Assembly: GCA_937925645.1 (NCBI GenBank)
Contig: CALAMB010000039.1
Span: 1 to 7,453, forward strand
Direction: 5' to 3'
Length of the DNA: 7,453 nt
Source of the DNA: an uncultured Acidobacteriota bacterium
GTDB lineage: Bacteria; Acidobacteriota; JAAYUB01
The position numbers were made by a program, and so were the translations under genes. This document shows positions 1 to 6,101 of the stretch, piece by piece (position 1 is the first letter of the stretch; each line of letters opens with the position of its first letter). The notes under the pieces are model-generated. The model had not been told where the DNA came from and made no database searches. It saw only the letters and a program-made list of their open reading frames with translations.

Positions 1-1
1 G

Positions 2-427
2 CCGGCGGAGATCCAGGGGCACGGCAGTCTGGCCCCGACGCGCACCGACAACTACGTCCACAATCCGTATCCCTGCTTCTCCAGCGCCTCCCACTACGAG
101 ATCATCGTGGGCGGGCGGAAAATCATCGGCAGCGCGCAGAAGCGTCTCCGCGCCGCCTTCCTCCAGCACGGCTCCATCCCGTACGCCTATGACTGGCGGC
201 TGCAGGCGGGCGCCATGGGGGTCGAAGCCGCCCCGCTGCAGGCGGTTATGGCCGCGATCGGCGAGTTTGTCACGCCGACGCCGCCTTATGCCGACCTCGC
301 GGCTGCCTTCGCCCGGGGTTTCGCCGAGGAATTCCGGCTCGCCGACGCCGTCTCGCGGGGCGCGTTCACCCCGGCGGAACTCGACCGCGCCCGGGCCCTG
401 GCGGACCAGTTCGCCGTGCCGCACTGA
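2..427 (+). CDS. lipM: Octanoyl/lipoyl protein transferase, LipM/LplA family (3' end only)
   Basis: This is the C-terminal 141 residues of a biotin/lipoate A/B protein ligase family protein; the 5' part lies outside the window. Enzymes of this family attach octanoate or lipoate to a lysine of lipoyl-domain proteins such as GcvH and the 2-oxoacid dehydrogenase E2 subunits in the cytoplasm. Seen in the sequence: Cys at nt 74-76 in the context 'YPCFSSASHYEI', followed by 'GRKIIGSAQKR' and 'FLQHGSIP'. In LipM proteins a Cys at this point is the acyl-carrying nucleophile, and the Lys of the GRK motif lies in the acyl-binding site. The presence of that Cys favours LipM octanoyltransferase over an ATP-dependent LplA ligase. 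An apparent GTG start at 107 is internal to the conserved domain and is not the true start. The gene converges on the tonB-like gene with an 11-bp gap. The family is confident; the LipM versus LplA choice is less so. Confidence 0.85.
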   Translation, partial: PAEIQGHGSLAPTRTDNYVHNPYPCFSSASHYEIIVGGRKIIGSAQKRLRAAFLQHGSIPYAYDWRLQAGAMGVEAAPLQAVMAAIGEFVTPTPPYADLAAAFARGFAEEFRLADAVSRGAFTPAELDRARALADQFAVPH

Positions 428-438
428 ATCGGGGATTC
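426..438. terminator. Small inverted repeat between convergent genes
   Basis: GAATC-GGG-GATTC is a perfect 5-bp inverted repeat with a 3-nt loop. It fills the gap between the two convergent stop codons and overlaps the first one. It could be a minimal bidirectional terminator, but the stem is short and neither side has a T-tract, so this is weak. Confidence 0.2.
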
Positions 439-1230
439 CTAGTAGAGCGTGAAGCTGACTTCGATGGTGACGTAACAGTCCACCGGCCGGCCGTCCTTCA
501 TCGCCGGGCGGAACTTCCACTTGGTGGCCACCGTGGTGAGCGCCTCCTCGTCCAGGCCGTAGCCGAGGCTGCGGATGACCTTGAGGCTGTCCACGCGGCC
601 GTCCTTGCGGATGATTCCATAGAGCAACACGATGCCGGAGATGCGGTTGCGGATGGCGTCGTCGGTGAACTTGGGCGACGGTTTGATCACCGCCTCGGGG
701 GGGATGATGCCCGCGCCGACCGAGTAGACTCCGTCCCCTTCGCCGGGTCCGATGCCGGTGCCGGTGCCGCCGCCGTAACCGCCGCCGGTGCCGCCGCCCG
801 TGGTGCCGCCGCCCGGGGCGTAGATCTCGCCCAGACTGAGATCGTTGACGATCTCGCCTTCGAACGTGGGCAGGGTGATCTTCTCCGGTTCGTAGGTGGG
901 TTCGGGCTGGTCGGGCGTCAGATCGGGCACCGGGACGAAGATCGGATCCGGCTTGGGAATGGTGGTGGCCTGCTGGGGCGTCTCGGGACTCGGCTTGGTG
1001 ACGCCGCGGCCGCCGCCGGCGTTCTGGGGCGGCGCCAGCGACTGGATGTTGACCAGACGGTAGACGGTGGGCTCGAGCACCCGGGACGCCAGGTCGGGGA
1101 ATTGGATGAAGAAGATGACGATGTGGAAGATGATCGCGGCGATGATGGCGGGGCGCAGCGGCCGCTTCTCCTCGCGGAAGAGGAGATCGGATAGCGCTTC
1201 GTGCTTGATGCTCTGGCTGTTCTCGGTCAT
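439..1230 (-). CDS. tonB: TonB-family energy transducer protein
   Basis: This 263-residue protein transmits proton-motive-force energy from an inner-membrane ExbB/ExbD complex to outer-membrane receptors. Layout: a cytoplasmic N-terminus; one membrane segment at about residues 27-44 with a central His (His36, context 'IIFHIVIFF'), which matches the TM-helix His essential in E. coli TonB; a Pro-rich periplasmic spacer (about 66-121) with many PxP and PEP units; a Gly-rich flexible stretch (140-167); and a C-terminal TonB domain (about 175-263). That domain carries the typical 'G-IVLLYGIIRKDGRV', 'LGYGLDEEAL' and 'KWKFRPAMKDGRPV' blocks. ATG at 1230 is the natural start because it gives the short basic/acidic N-terminus before the helix; only a weak G-rich SD (GGGCGGG) precedes it. 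A strong promoter match lies 34 bp upstream. No exbB/exbD or receptor gene is in view, so the partner is unknown. Confidence 0.92.
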   Translation of the reverse strand: MTENSQSIKHEALSDLLFREEKRPLRPAIIAAIIFHIVIFFIQFPDLASRVLEPTVYRLVNIQSLAPPQNAGGGRGVTKPSPETPQQATTIPKPDPIFVPVPDLTPDQPEPTYEPEKITLPTFEGEIVNDLSLGEIYAPGGGTTGGGTGGGYGGGTGTGIGPGEGDGVYSVGAGIIPPEAVIKPSPKFTDDAIRNRISGIVLLYGIIRKDGRVDSLKVIRSLGYGLDEEALTTVATKWKFRPAMKDGRPVDCYVTIEVSFTLY

Positions 1231-1263
1231 GTCCCGCCCGTCAGTCGCTCGCCGAACCGACGT

Positions 1264-1292
1264 ATTCTACCCGCCGCCGGGCTCCAAGTCAA
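1264..1292 (-). promoter_or_regulatory. sigma70-like promoter of the tonB-family gene
   Basis: On the minus strand TTGACT (1292-1287) and TAGAAT (1269-1264) are separated by exactly 17 bp. Each box matches the consensus at five of six positions. The predicted transcript start, near 1257, gives a leader of roughly 26 nt before the ATG at 1230. This implies tonB is transcribed separately from the metal-uptake cluster upstream. Confidence 0.6.
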
Positions 1293-1500
1293 CGCTCCCC
1301 GCGGATGGGCGATCGGTCAGAGCGCGCGCCGCAGGAGGTTAGATACCTTCTACGGGCGGAAAGTTTAAAAGTTGCCGGCGGGACGGTACTGAATGTTGGC
1401 AGACGATTGTGGCATCGGTTGATGCGGATGGTGCCGCGCCATCATCTGCCGCTGCTCGTTCCGCTACGACATGAGGCCGAACCAGACGGTCGGATCCGCC
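1293..1500. other. Intergenic stretch, no gene seen
   Basis: Between the tonB promoter and the end of the permease gene there is about 210 bp without a credible coding region, RNA gene or repeat. Open frames here are short, lack convincing start sites and resemble nothing recognisable. The AT-rich spot near 1361-1372 is unremarkable. Confidence 0.5.
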
Positions 1501-1516
1501 GAAAACGGGCTCCGTT
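1501..1516 (-). terminator. Weak candidate terminator after the permease gene
   Basis: Five bases after the permease stop codon, on the minus strand, AACGG-AGC-CCGTT forms a 5-bp stem with a 3-nt loop and continues into TTC, giving a run of four T in total. The position suits the end of the operon, but the stem and T-run are both short. Confidence 0.3.
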
Positions 1517-1521
1517 CATTC

Positions 1522-2871
1522 CTATGTGGCTCCCGTGCCCCGACCTGCCCGGGGAATGCCCCGCAGATATCGGCAGATCCGTTTGATGGCCGGCGCGTTG
1601 GCGGCATAGTCGGATTGGGGGTCATACCCGTACTTCCGTCCCGTGACCGCCTTCAGCATCTGCACGCATTCTTCGCGATACAATAACGCCATGTCGTCAT
1701 CGGCCAGCGCGATCACCAGACACTCCAGCCCCCATCGTGGATCAGCCGCCAGCTTGGTCCGGATGAACTCGATCCGCTCTTCCGGTCCGGCCAGGTCGAG
1801 ATATTCGGCGATCCGGCCGACTTCCACACACTGGCCGACCCGATCCGACAGCACTTGGTGTTGGCTATGCCGTGCCTCATCTTCTCGTTCTGTGGTCATG
1901 GAGCGATCCCGGCCGAGATCCGTCTCAACCTGTCGGACCTCCTCACTCACCGCGATGGTTGAGGACGCGATCCAGGTGCCGATAGACCACAGGACCGCGC
2001 CGACGAACAGCATTACGACGATCCCCGTAGCGAACAAACGCCAGGCCCGCTTGCGATCCTCAGCCCGGACCAGGAAGATGACGGCTCCGGCCAGAATCAA
2101 GGCCACGCCGTAAAAGGCGATCACAGCCGGACCGCTGGGAAGGTCGAGTACCCATGACAGATACAGACCGACGGTGGTGACGACGGTGCCCGTTCCCCAG
2201 CCGATGAGCAACTGGGTGGTCATGCGTTTTGTGATGGAAAAGGCCAGAATCGCCGGCGCCACCAGAAACACGAACACGAGCAGCACGCCGGCGACGCGCG
2301 TCGACAGACTGATCACGATCCCGAAGGTGAGATAGAAAACGAAATCCCAAACACCCACATGAAGCCCCATCAGGCGGGCCTTTTCCGGATCGTCGGAGAT
2401 CATCAGGAATTTATTTCGCAAGAAGAAGTGGATGCCGCCGACCGCGAGATAGACCACCGCTGCCAACGCGACATCGGACCAGGTGACCCACAACAGGTTG
2501 CCGACAAGAATGTCCTTCAGATGCTCGGCACCCCGGGTTTTTTCAATCACCAGGATGGCCACGGCGCATGAAACGGCATAGGTCAGACCGATGATCGCCT
2601 CCTGCGGAACCCGCTCGTGCCGAAAGCGGGTCACGGCGAATACCGCCGCCCCGATGAAGGTGAAGGCCATTGAAAACAACAGGGCGCCGGTGGTGTCCGG
2701 CATGATTCCAAACAGGAATCCGACAGTCGTGCCCAGGGCGGCGATCTGGGCCAGCGCCAGGTCCACGAAAATGACCCGGCGCTTCAACACATGGATGCCC
2801 AGGTACGTGTGGATTGCGACCAGCACCAGGCATTCGACGAAGGGGGCAGCCATCAGTTCCAGGATGTTCAT
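1522..2871 (-). CDS. znuB: ABC-3 family metal (zinc/manganese-type) transporter permease with C-terminal HEAT-like extension
   Basis: Inner-membrane permease of a ZnuB/TroC/MntB-type ABC importer, 449 residues against the usual 260-300. Residues 1-268 are the ABC-3 domain: about nine hydrophobic helices, the early block 'VIFVDLALAQIAALG' (33-47), and the coupling-loop region 'DDPEKARLMGLHVGVWD' (160-176) expected to contact the ATPase. After a basic loop (RAEDRKRAWR, 269-278) comes an additional helix (about 279-302). A charged linker (about 309-335) leads to a domain (about 350-436) with 'RWGLECLVIALADDD' and 'KAVTGRKYGYDP', resembling HEAT-like repeats seen in other proteins. The positive-inside rule suggests this domain is periplasmic; that is inference. 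ATG at 2871 has AAGGAG four bases upstream and follows the SBP gene by 14 bp. No ATPase gene accompanies it. The symbol reflects family resemblance; metal specificity is inferred from the cluster. Confidence 0.88.
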   Translation of the reverse strand: MNILELMAAPFVECLVLVAIHTYLGIHVLKRRVIFVDLALAQIAALGTTVGFLFGIMPDTTGALLFSMAFTFIGAAVFAVTRFRHERVPQEAIIGLTYAVSCAVAILVIEKTRGAEHLKDILVGNLLWVTWSDVALAAVVYLAVGGIHFFLRNKFLMISDDPEKARLMGLHVGVWDFVFYLTFGIVISLSTRVAGVLLVFVFLVAPAILAFSITKRMTTQLLIGWGTGTVVTTVGLYLSWVLDLPSGPAVIAFYGVALILAGAVIFLVRAEDRKRAWRLFATGIVVMLFVGAVLWSIGTWIASSTIAVSEEVRQVETDLGRDRSMTTEREDEARHSQHQVLSDRVGQCVEVGRIAEYLDLAGPEERIEFIRTKLAADPRWGLECLVIALADDDMALLYREECVQMLKAVTGRKYGYDPQSDYAANAPAIKRICRYLRGIPRAGRGTGAT

Positions 2872-2875
2872 GACA

Positions 2876-2881
2876 CTCCTT
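2876..2881 (-). promoter_or_regulatory. Shine-Dalgarno of the permease gene
   Basis: AAGGAG on the minus strand lies 4 bp before the ATG at 2871, within the 14-bp gap after the binding-protein gene. This supports translation from one polycistronic mRNA. Confidence 0.7.
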
Positions 2882-2885
2882 GATT

Positions 2886-3956
2886 TCAGTGACTGGACGG
2901 GCCGGGCCGGTCGGTCTCCTGCGCGGCGTTCCTGAGTTCGCGGATCCAGATGTCAAACATGTCGAAAAATGTCCGCATCTCCGGTTGACCGCCAGGTGCC
3001 AGAGCCACGATCACGGGCCGGGCACCGACCCGGTCGGACACTTTCCTGACTTGTCCGATGTCGAAATAGTTTTCAGCCCACAAGATGTGAATATGCTGGC
3101 TGCGCATCTTGTCGATGACCGCCGAGATGTGTCCTGGCGTGGGCGGTATGCCCGGTTTCGGTTCCAGATAATCGACGATCTCGATGTCGAACAGCTCCGC
3201 GAAGTAACTGATGTTCTTGTGATAGGCGACGATTTTCAAGCCGCGCAGCGACTCGGCGGCCTTCATCCAGCCGCCGAGGTGGGCCGACAACGGCTGGCCG
3301 CGGTACTGCTTGTTTTCGAGGAAAGGGATCAATTTCCCCTTTTGAGCCAGACTGGTCATCAACTTGCCGCCCAGCAGCCGGACCAGCTCGTCACCGAACG
3401 TCCGCCGGTCGACTTCCTCAATGAAGCGTTGGAGATTTTGGTCAAAGTACTCGGCGTGCTCGGGCGCGTTCCGCTTCAAGCCGACGCAGATGTTCTCGGC
3501 GATGGTTTTGCCATTGAGCGGACTGGTGTGGATATGGGGATTGCCATAAACATGCACATCACCTTCCGCGCGGGAAACCGTGACCGGTTTCTCGAGCAGA
3601 GGCAACCCGGCGCTGGCGGAGACGTAGCCCTTCTGGCCGCTGCGGATATTGGGATTGCCGGACATGTCCACCAGTGCCGGTGACCACATCTCCAGGTCCA
3701 TGCCGGTGGCCACATAGACGTCCGCCGATTTGAGTAGCACGGCCAGACTGGGTTTGGGGCGGACGATGTGCGGGTCCTGGTCGCCTTCAACGATGTGCGA
3801 CACCACGACCTTGTCCCCACCGACGTACTCCGCGATGGAGTGGTAGGCCGAGTAGGTCACCACCACCCGCAACTTGCCGTCCGCCGTCCGTGCGGCGGCC
3901 GAGCCCCAACACAAGACGCTCAATATCAGGGCGATCCACAACACTCGGTTTTTCAT
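2886..3956 (-). CDS. znuA: Periplasmic metal-binding protein of ABC transporter, ZnuA/TroA-like (cluster A-I)
   Basis: A 356-residue solute-binding protein that captures a transition metal, probably Zn2+, in the periplasm and delivers it to the downstream permease. Residues 1-22 form a Sec signal peptide with probable cleavage after 'GSAAA'; Cys16 is not in a good lipobox. Metal ligands by family position: His63 ('QDPHIVRPKPS'), His141 ('GNPHIHTSP') and His246 ('IVAYHKNISYF'). The C-lobe carries 'LEPKPGIPPTPGHISAVI' (264-281). The long His/Asp-rich loop typical of classical ZnuA is absent, with only a small cluster HVYGNPHIH (135-143). Where many relatives have an acidic fourth ligand near the C-terminus, this protein reads 'VALAPGG' (317-323). 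ATG at 3956 is preferred over in-frame upstream starts because it begins the signal peptide and has AGGAG 7 bp upstream. It starts 13 bp after the barrel gene. Zinc versus manganese cannot be decided from this sequence alone. Confidence 0.9.
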   Translation of the reverse strand: MKNRVLWIALILSVLCWGSAAARTADGKLRVVVTYSAYHSIAEYVGGDKVVVSHIVEGDQDPHIVRPKPSLAVLLKSADVYVATGMDLEMWSPALVDMSGNPNIRSGQKGYVSASAGLPLLEKPVTVSRAEGDVHVYGNPHIHTSPLNGKTIAENICVGLKRNAPEHAEYFDQNLQRFIEEVDRRTFGDELVRLLGGKLMTSLAQKGKLIPFLENKQYRGQPLSAHLGGWMKAAESLRGLKIVAYHKNISYFAELFDIEIVDYLEPKPGIPPTPGHISAVIDKMRSQHIHILWAENYFDIGQVRKVSDRVGARPVIVALAPGGQPEMRTFFDMFDIWIRELRNAAQETDRPGPSSH

Positions 3957-3963
3957 GGAGTGA

Positions 3964-3968
3964 CTCCT
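3964..3968 (-). promoter_or_regulatory. Shine-Dalgarno deciding the znuA-like start
   Basis: AGGAG on the minus strand sits 7 bp upstream of the ATG at 3956. The longer open frame reaching 4211 would overlap the barrel gene by about 240 bp and place foreign sequence before the signal peptide, so this site fixes the start. Confidence 0.7.
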
Positions 3969-3969
3969 G

Positions 3970-5364
3970 TCAGTATTTTTCATGTTTGTGCGGCCCCGCG
4001 GCGAAGTTGAGCTGAAGCAACAGCCGGTTGTCGGTGCGGGGCATGAAGCCGTCGGTTTCCGACCAGGCCGGGATGTTCCGGCCGTATTGATACTCCAGCC
4101 GGAGATAGACGAATTCGCTCTGCCAGAAAGTGAGGTAGGGGACGATGTCCCACGCCACAACGTCGCGCTGGCGGAGGGTCGGGCGGGCGACATCGCCCCG
4201 GATGCCCGCAAACCAGCGCGCCGACAGCTGGTCCTGGATGTACGAATACAATCCCCAGGATTTCGAAAAGGCCGGTTCGCTCGTGGCCGGCAGTTCCTTG
4301 TCCACGTAATAGAACTCGGTCCGCCAGGTGAACTGGTCGTACTTGGCGCGAGACGGCGGTGACCAGAAGAGGGTCAGGTCCATGCCGGCGGCGAGGGTGC
4401 GCCGCCAGGGCTCGTCGATCAGCTCGCCCGCTGCGTTCGACCAGCCGCGCCGGTTGTTGCCGCCGAGCATGCCGGTCAGACCCAATTCCAGATAAGTGCT
4501 GGCGCTGAGATCGTAGTAGTTCTTCAGATGGACCAATGTGCTGGGCACGCTGAAGTGCTGACCGGAGAAGAGGGTTTCGTCGTCGCCGTCGACCACCTCC
4601 AGCGTGAGTTCGTTGGCATGCGCCCACAGCGGCGGCATCAGCCATTTGACCATGACCCCGTTGCCGACCAGCCCCTCCTCACCCAGCACCAGGCGGAGTG
4701 CGGCCGGATAGCCGGTCTGGTCCAGATCGTGATCGTGCCATCGGTTGAGGATGCCGAAATTCTGCCGAAACCGCCCCGCCGTGAATGAAATGGCGGGAAT
4801 GACTCCGGACCAGTTGATATAGACTTCTTCGATGTCGACGCCGTGCTCGGGTGAAAAATGAAAAGCGCTCTTAAAACTCGAGTAGGGATCCAACTGATGC
4901 TGAAAATGCAGGCCGACCGACCGCGTTTGAAAGCCGCTGCGGTCGGTTTCGCCGGCATAAAACTTGCCGTCGTCGATGATCACTGTGCCGAGAAAATCGG
5001 CGCAGAAAGTGATTTCGGGATTCAACTTCTGCAGCGCCAGGCCTCCCTCGAGAAACTCCCGCTGTTCCGGCTTGGATTCCTCATCGGTCTGGATGGCCGC
5101 GGCTTGCGCTTCCTGGATCATCTGGCGCTGCTCGTCGAGATCCAGCCGCTCCATCAAGACGCCCAGTTTCTGTTCCAACTCCCGCACCCGGTTCTCGAGT
5201 TGGCGGATTCGTTCGTCCCGGGTGTCAACCGGAACGGTGGCGGCCGCGACCGCCGGCGACGGCTTCGGTGGCGCCGGGTCATCAGCGGCAGCAATCTGAC
5301 AACTCACCGGGATAATCAAAATGATTGAGATGATGATGGGCAAAACCCTTGGCTTCATGCTCAT
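3970..5364 (-). CDS. Outer-membrane beta-barrel (porin-like) protein of the zinc-transporter-associated family
   Basis: A 464-residue exported protein. Signal peptide at about residues 1-27 ('PIIISIILIIPVSC' core), a short Pro/Ala linker, then a predicted coiled coil (about 47-90, with 'RIRQLENRVRELEQKLG' heptads), then a barrel of alternating amphipathic strands to the C-terminus. Recognisable blocks: 'LNPEITFCADFLG' (114-126), 'VDIEEVYINW' (176-185), 'AGRFRQNFGILNRWHDHDL' (196-214), 'LGEEGLVGNGVMVKWL' (227-242) and a His-bearing end 'GPHKHEKY' (457-464). These match, by my recall, proteins often annotated as zinc-regulated outer-membrane receptors that sit beside znuABC genes. No plug domain or TonB box is visible, so a passive porin is likelier than a TonB-dependent receptor. 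The start at 5364 has AGGAG 10 bp upstream; the ATG at 5373 is only 1 bp from it, and a longer frame to 5523 overlaps the preceding gene. Likely role: metal entry across the outer membrane. Confidence 0.82.
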   Translation of the reverse strand: MSMKPRVLPIIISIILIIPVSCQIAAADDPAPPKPSPAVAAATVPVDTRDERIRQLENRVRELEQKLGVLMERLDLDEQRQMIQEAQAAAIQTDEESKPEQREFLEGGLALQKLNPEITFCADFLGTVIIDDGKFYAGETDRSGFQTRSVGLHFQHQLDPYSSFKSAFHFSPEHGVDIEEVYINWSGVIPAISFTAGRFRQNFGILNRWHDHDLDQTGYPAALRLVLGEEGLVGNGVMVKWLMPPLWAHANELTLEVVDGDDETLFSGQHFSVPSTLVHLKNYYDLSASTYLELGLTGMLGGNNRRGWSNAAGELIDEPWRRTLAAGMDLTLFWSPPSRAKYDQFTWRTEFYYVDKELPATSEPAFSKSWGLYSYIQDQLSARWFAGIRGDVARPTLRQRDVVAWDIVPYLTFWQSEFVYLRLEYQYGRNIPAWSETDGFMPRTDNRLLLQLNFAAGPHKHEKY

Positions 5365-5374
5365 GCCTTGCATT

Positions 5375-5379
5375 CTCCT
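5375..5379 (-). promoter_or_regulatory. Shine-Dalgarno deciding the barrel-gene start
   Basis: AGGAG on the minus strand is 1 bp from the ATG at 5373, 10 bp from the ATG at 5364 and 16 bp from the ATG at 5358. Spacing favours 5364; all three leave the same signal peptide essentially intact. Confidence 0.6.
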
Positions 5380-5395
5380 GAATAAGCGCATCGAT

Positions 5396-5424
5396 GTTTG
5401 GAATCCACCGGTCGGTTTCCAAAC
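5396..5424 (-). promoter_or_regulatory. Intercistronic stem-loop before the barrel gene
   Basis: GTTTGGAA and TTCCAAAC form a perfect 8-bp inverted repeat around a 13-nt centre. The centre itself contains ACCG-GT-CGGT, which allows the stem to extend. It lies in the 101-bp gap between the small leader gene and the barrel gene, about 16 nt upstream of the Shine-Dalgarno. There is no T-tract, so a simple terminator is unlikely. An mRNA-processing or stabilising hairpin, or a regulator site, would fit. The structure is seen; the function is inferred. Confidence 0.45.
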
Positions 5425-5465
5425 TCGTTGGTTCTGACGTTCGGTGAAAGTTGCGGTTTCGGGGA

Positions 5466-5951
5466 CTACCGGCAGAACGCCTGGGGCGGGGAATGCTTGG
5501 GGGAGAGCAGGACCAAGGGGCATGACCCGACGAAATCAGCGGCCAGGTCCGACGACGCCACTCGGGTAGCATCCGGTTGACGGACTCCGTTTGCCCGGAG
5601 TGCGCTGACCGATTTCGATTCGAAGCACAAGTTCAGGATGTCGCAGCCGTGATGGCTCTGATTCCGGTCACGCGAGGCGGCGCCGGGCGGTTGCACGGTT
5701 TCATTGGCCGGGTCTTCGGTTCCTATGACGATCGGGTTGTGCTCGTCTGCCGGATAAACGTCTTCGATCTGGTAGTGGACCCGGCAGTATCGGTGGCTGT
5801 GGTCGGCAAAAACCAGATGCAGGATCTGGTGGAACGGGAACAGGCCGAAGGTCACCATCACCAGCAGGGCAAGGAACGCCTTGCCTGTGGGTCGGGACCG
5901 CCAGGCCCGGTCTCGTGGTTGCCAAAGGTGAGTACGCGTCAGCATCGCCAT
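5466..5951 (-). CDS. Small membrane-anchored His/Cys-rich protein leading the metal-uptake cluster (function unknown)
   Basis: A 161-residue protein that I cannot assign to a named family. A basic N-terminus (about 13-24) precedes one hydrophobic segment (about 25-48, 'AFLALLVMVTFGLFPF'), which is either an uncleaved anchor or a signal sequence. Immediately after comes a His/Cys cluster, 'HQILHLVFADHSHRYCRVH' (41-59), then 'DVYPADEHNP' (64-73), 'SHHGCDILNLC' (99-109) and a terminal 'CPLVLLSPKHSPPQ' (144-157). The spacing of His, Cys and acidic residues suggests metal binding on the periplasmic side. From memory, similar short proteins with a 'DHxHxxC' segment occur near zinc uptake genes, but this is unverified. 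ATG at 5951 has AGGA 4 bp upstream; ATG at 5945 has it 10 bp upstream, so the start could be two residues shorter. It is the first gene of the cluster, 101 bp before the barrel gene. A role in metal handling or sensing is a guess from context. Confidence 0.65.
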   Translation of the reverse strand: MAMLTRTHLWQPRDRAWRSRPTGKAFLALLVMVTFGLFPFHQILHLVFADHSHRYCRVHYQIEDVYPADEHNPIVIGTEDPANETVQPPGAASRDRNQSHHGCDILNLCFESKSVSALRANGVRQPDATRVASSDLAADFVGSCPLVLLSPKHSPPQAFCR

Positions 5952-5983
5952 CGAATCCTGTTCTGCTCGTTTTCAGCCGGAAG

Positions 5984-6007
5984 CAAATGAAGCCGACTCG
6001 TCATTTG
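5984..6007. promoter_or_regulatory. Operator-like inverted repeat at the start of the metal-uptake transcript
   Basis: CAAATGA-N10-TCATTTG is a perfect 7-bp inverted repeat. It lies just downstream of the predicted transcription start (near 6010) and upstream of the first gene. The position suits a repressor such as a Fur/Zur-family protein, which would be expected for zinc uptake genes, but the repeat does not exactly match a Zur box I know. A leader hairpin is the alternative. Confidence 0.35.
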
Positions 6008-6016
6008 AATCCTGAA

Positions 6017-6044
6017 AATATAGCATGCTTCTCGTTCAGGGCAA
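6017..6044 (-). promoter_or_regulatory. Candidate promoter of the metal-uptake cluster
   Basis: On the minus strand TTGCCC (6044-6039) is 16 bp from TATATT (6022-6017), which is preceded by TGC as in an extended -10 element. The 8-bp palindrome AGCATGCT (6022-6029) abuts the -10 box and could be part of a regulator site. The predicted leader is about 59 nt. Confidence 0.45.
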
Positions 6045-6101
6045 CGCGAATGTTTACGCCGCATCGGTGCCCATTGTTGCATGGAGTTCGGAGACGGAAG
6101 C

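Noticed and set aside
745..825. Short CCG/CCGCC tandem pattern
   Set aside because: It is explained by Gly codons of the TonB protein's flexible linker rather than by a separate repeat element or CRISPR array.
1643..2113. Plus-strand open frame of 156 codons within the permease region
   Set aside because: Ser/Arg-rich shadow of the permease's C-terminal extension, with no start signal.
2880..3683. Plus-strand open frame of 267 codons opposite the binding-protein gene
   Set aside because: It lies antisense to a well-supported gene with a signal peptide and metal ligands; its translation shows no recognisable domain and it is a GC-rich shadow.
3957..4211. Upstream extension of the binding-protein gene to 4211
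   Set aside because: The extra 85 codons overlap the barrel gene and look like out-of-frame translation; the ATG at 3956 has AGGAG 7 bp upstream and starts the signal peptide.
439..5364. Idea that the nearby TonB protein energises the barrel protein
   Set aside because: No plug or TonB box is seen in the barrel protein, and tonB has its own promoter and lies 291 bp beyond the cluster; proximity alone does not support the link.
5365..5523. Upstream extension of the barrel gene to an ATG at 5523
   Set aside because: It overlaps the preceding gene, adds about 53 residues before the signal peptide, and has no Shine-Dalgarno as good as the one serving 5364.
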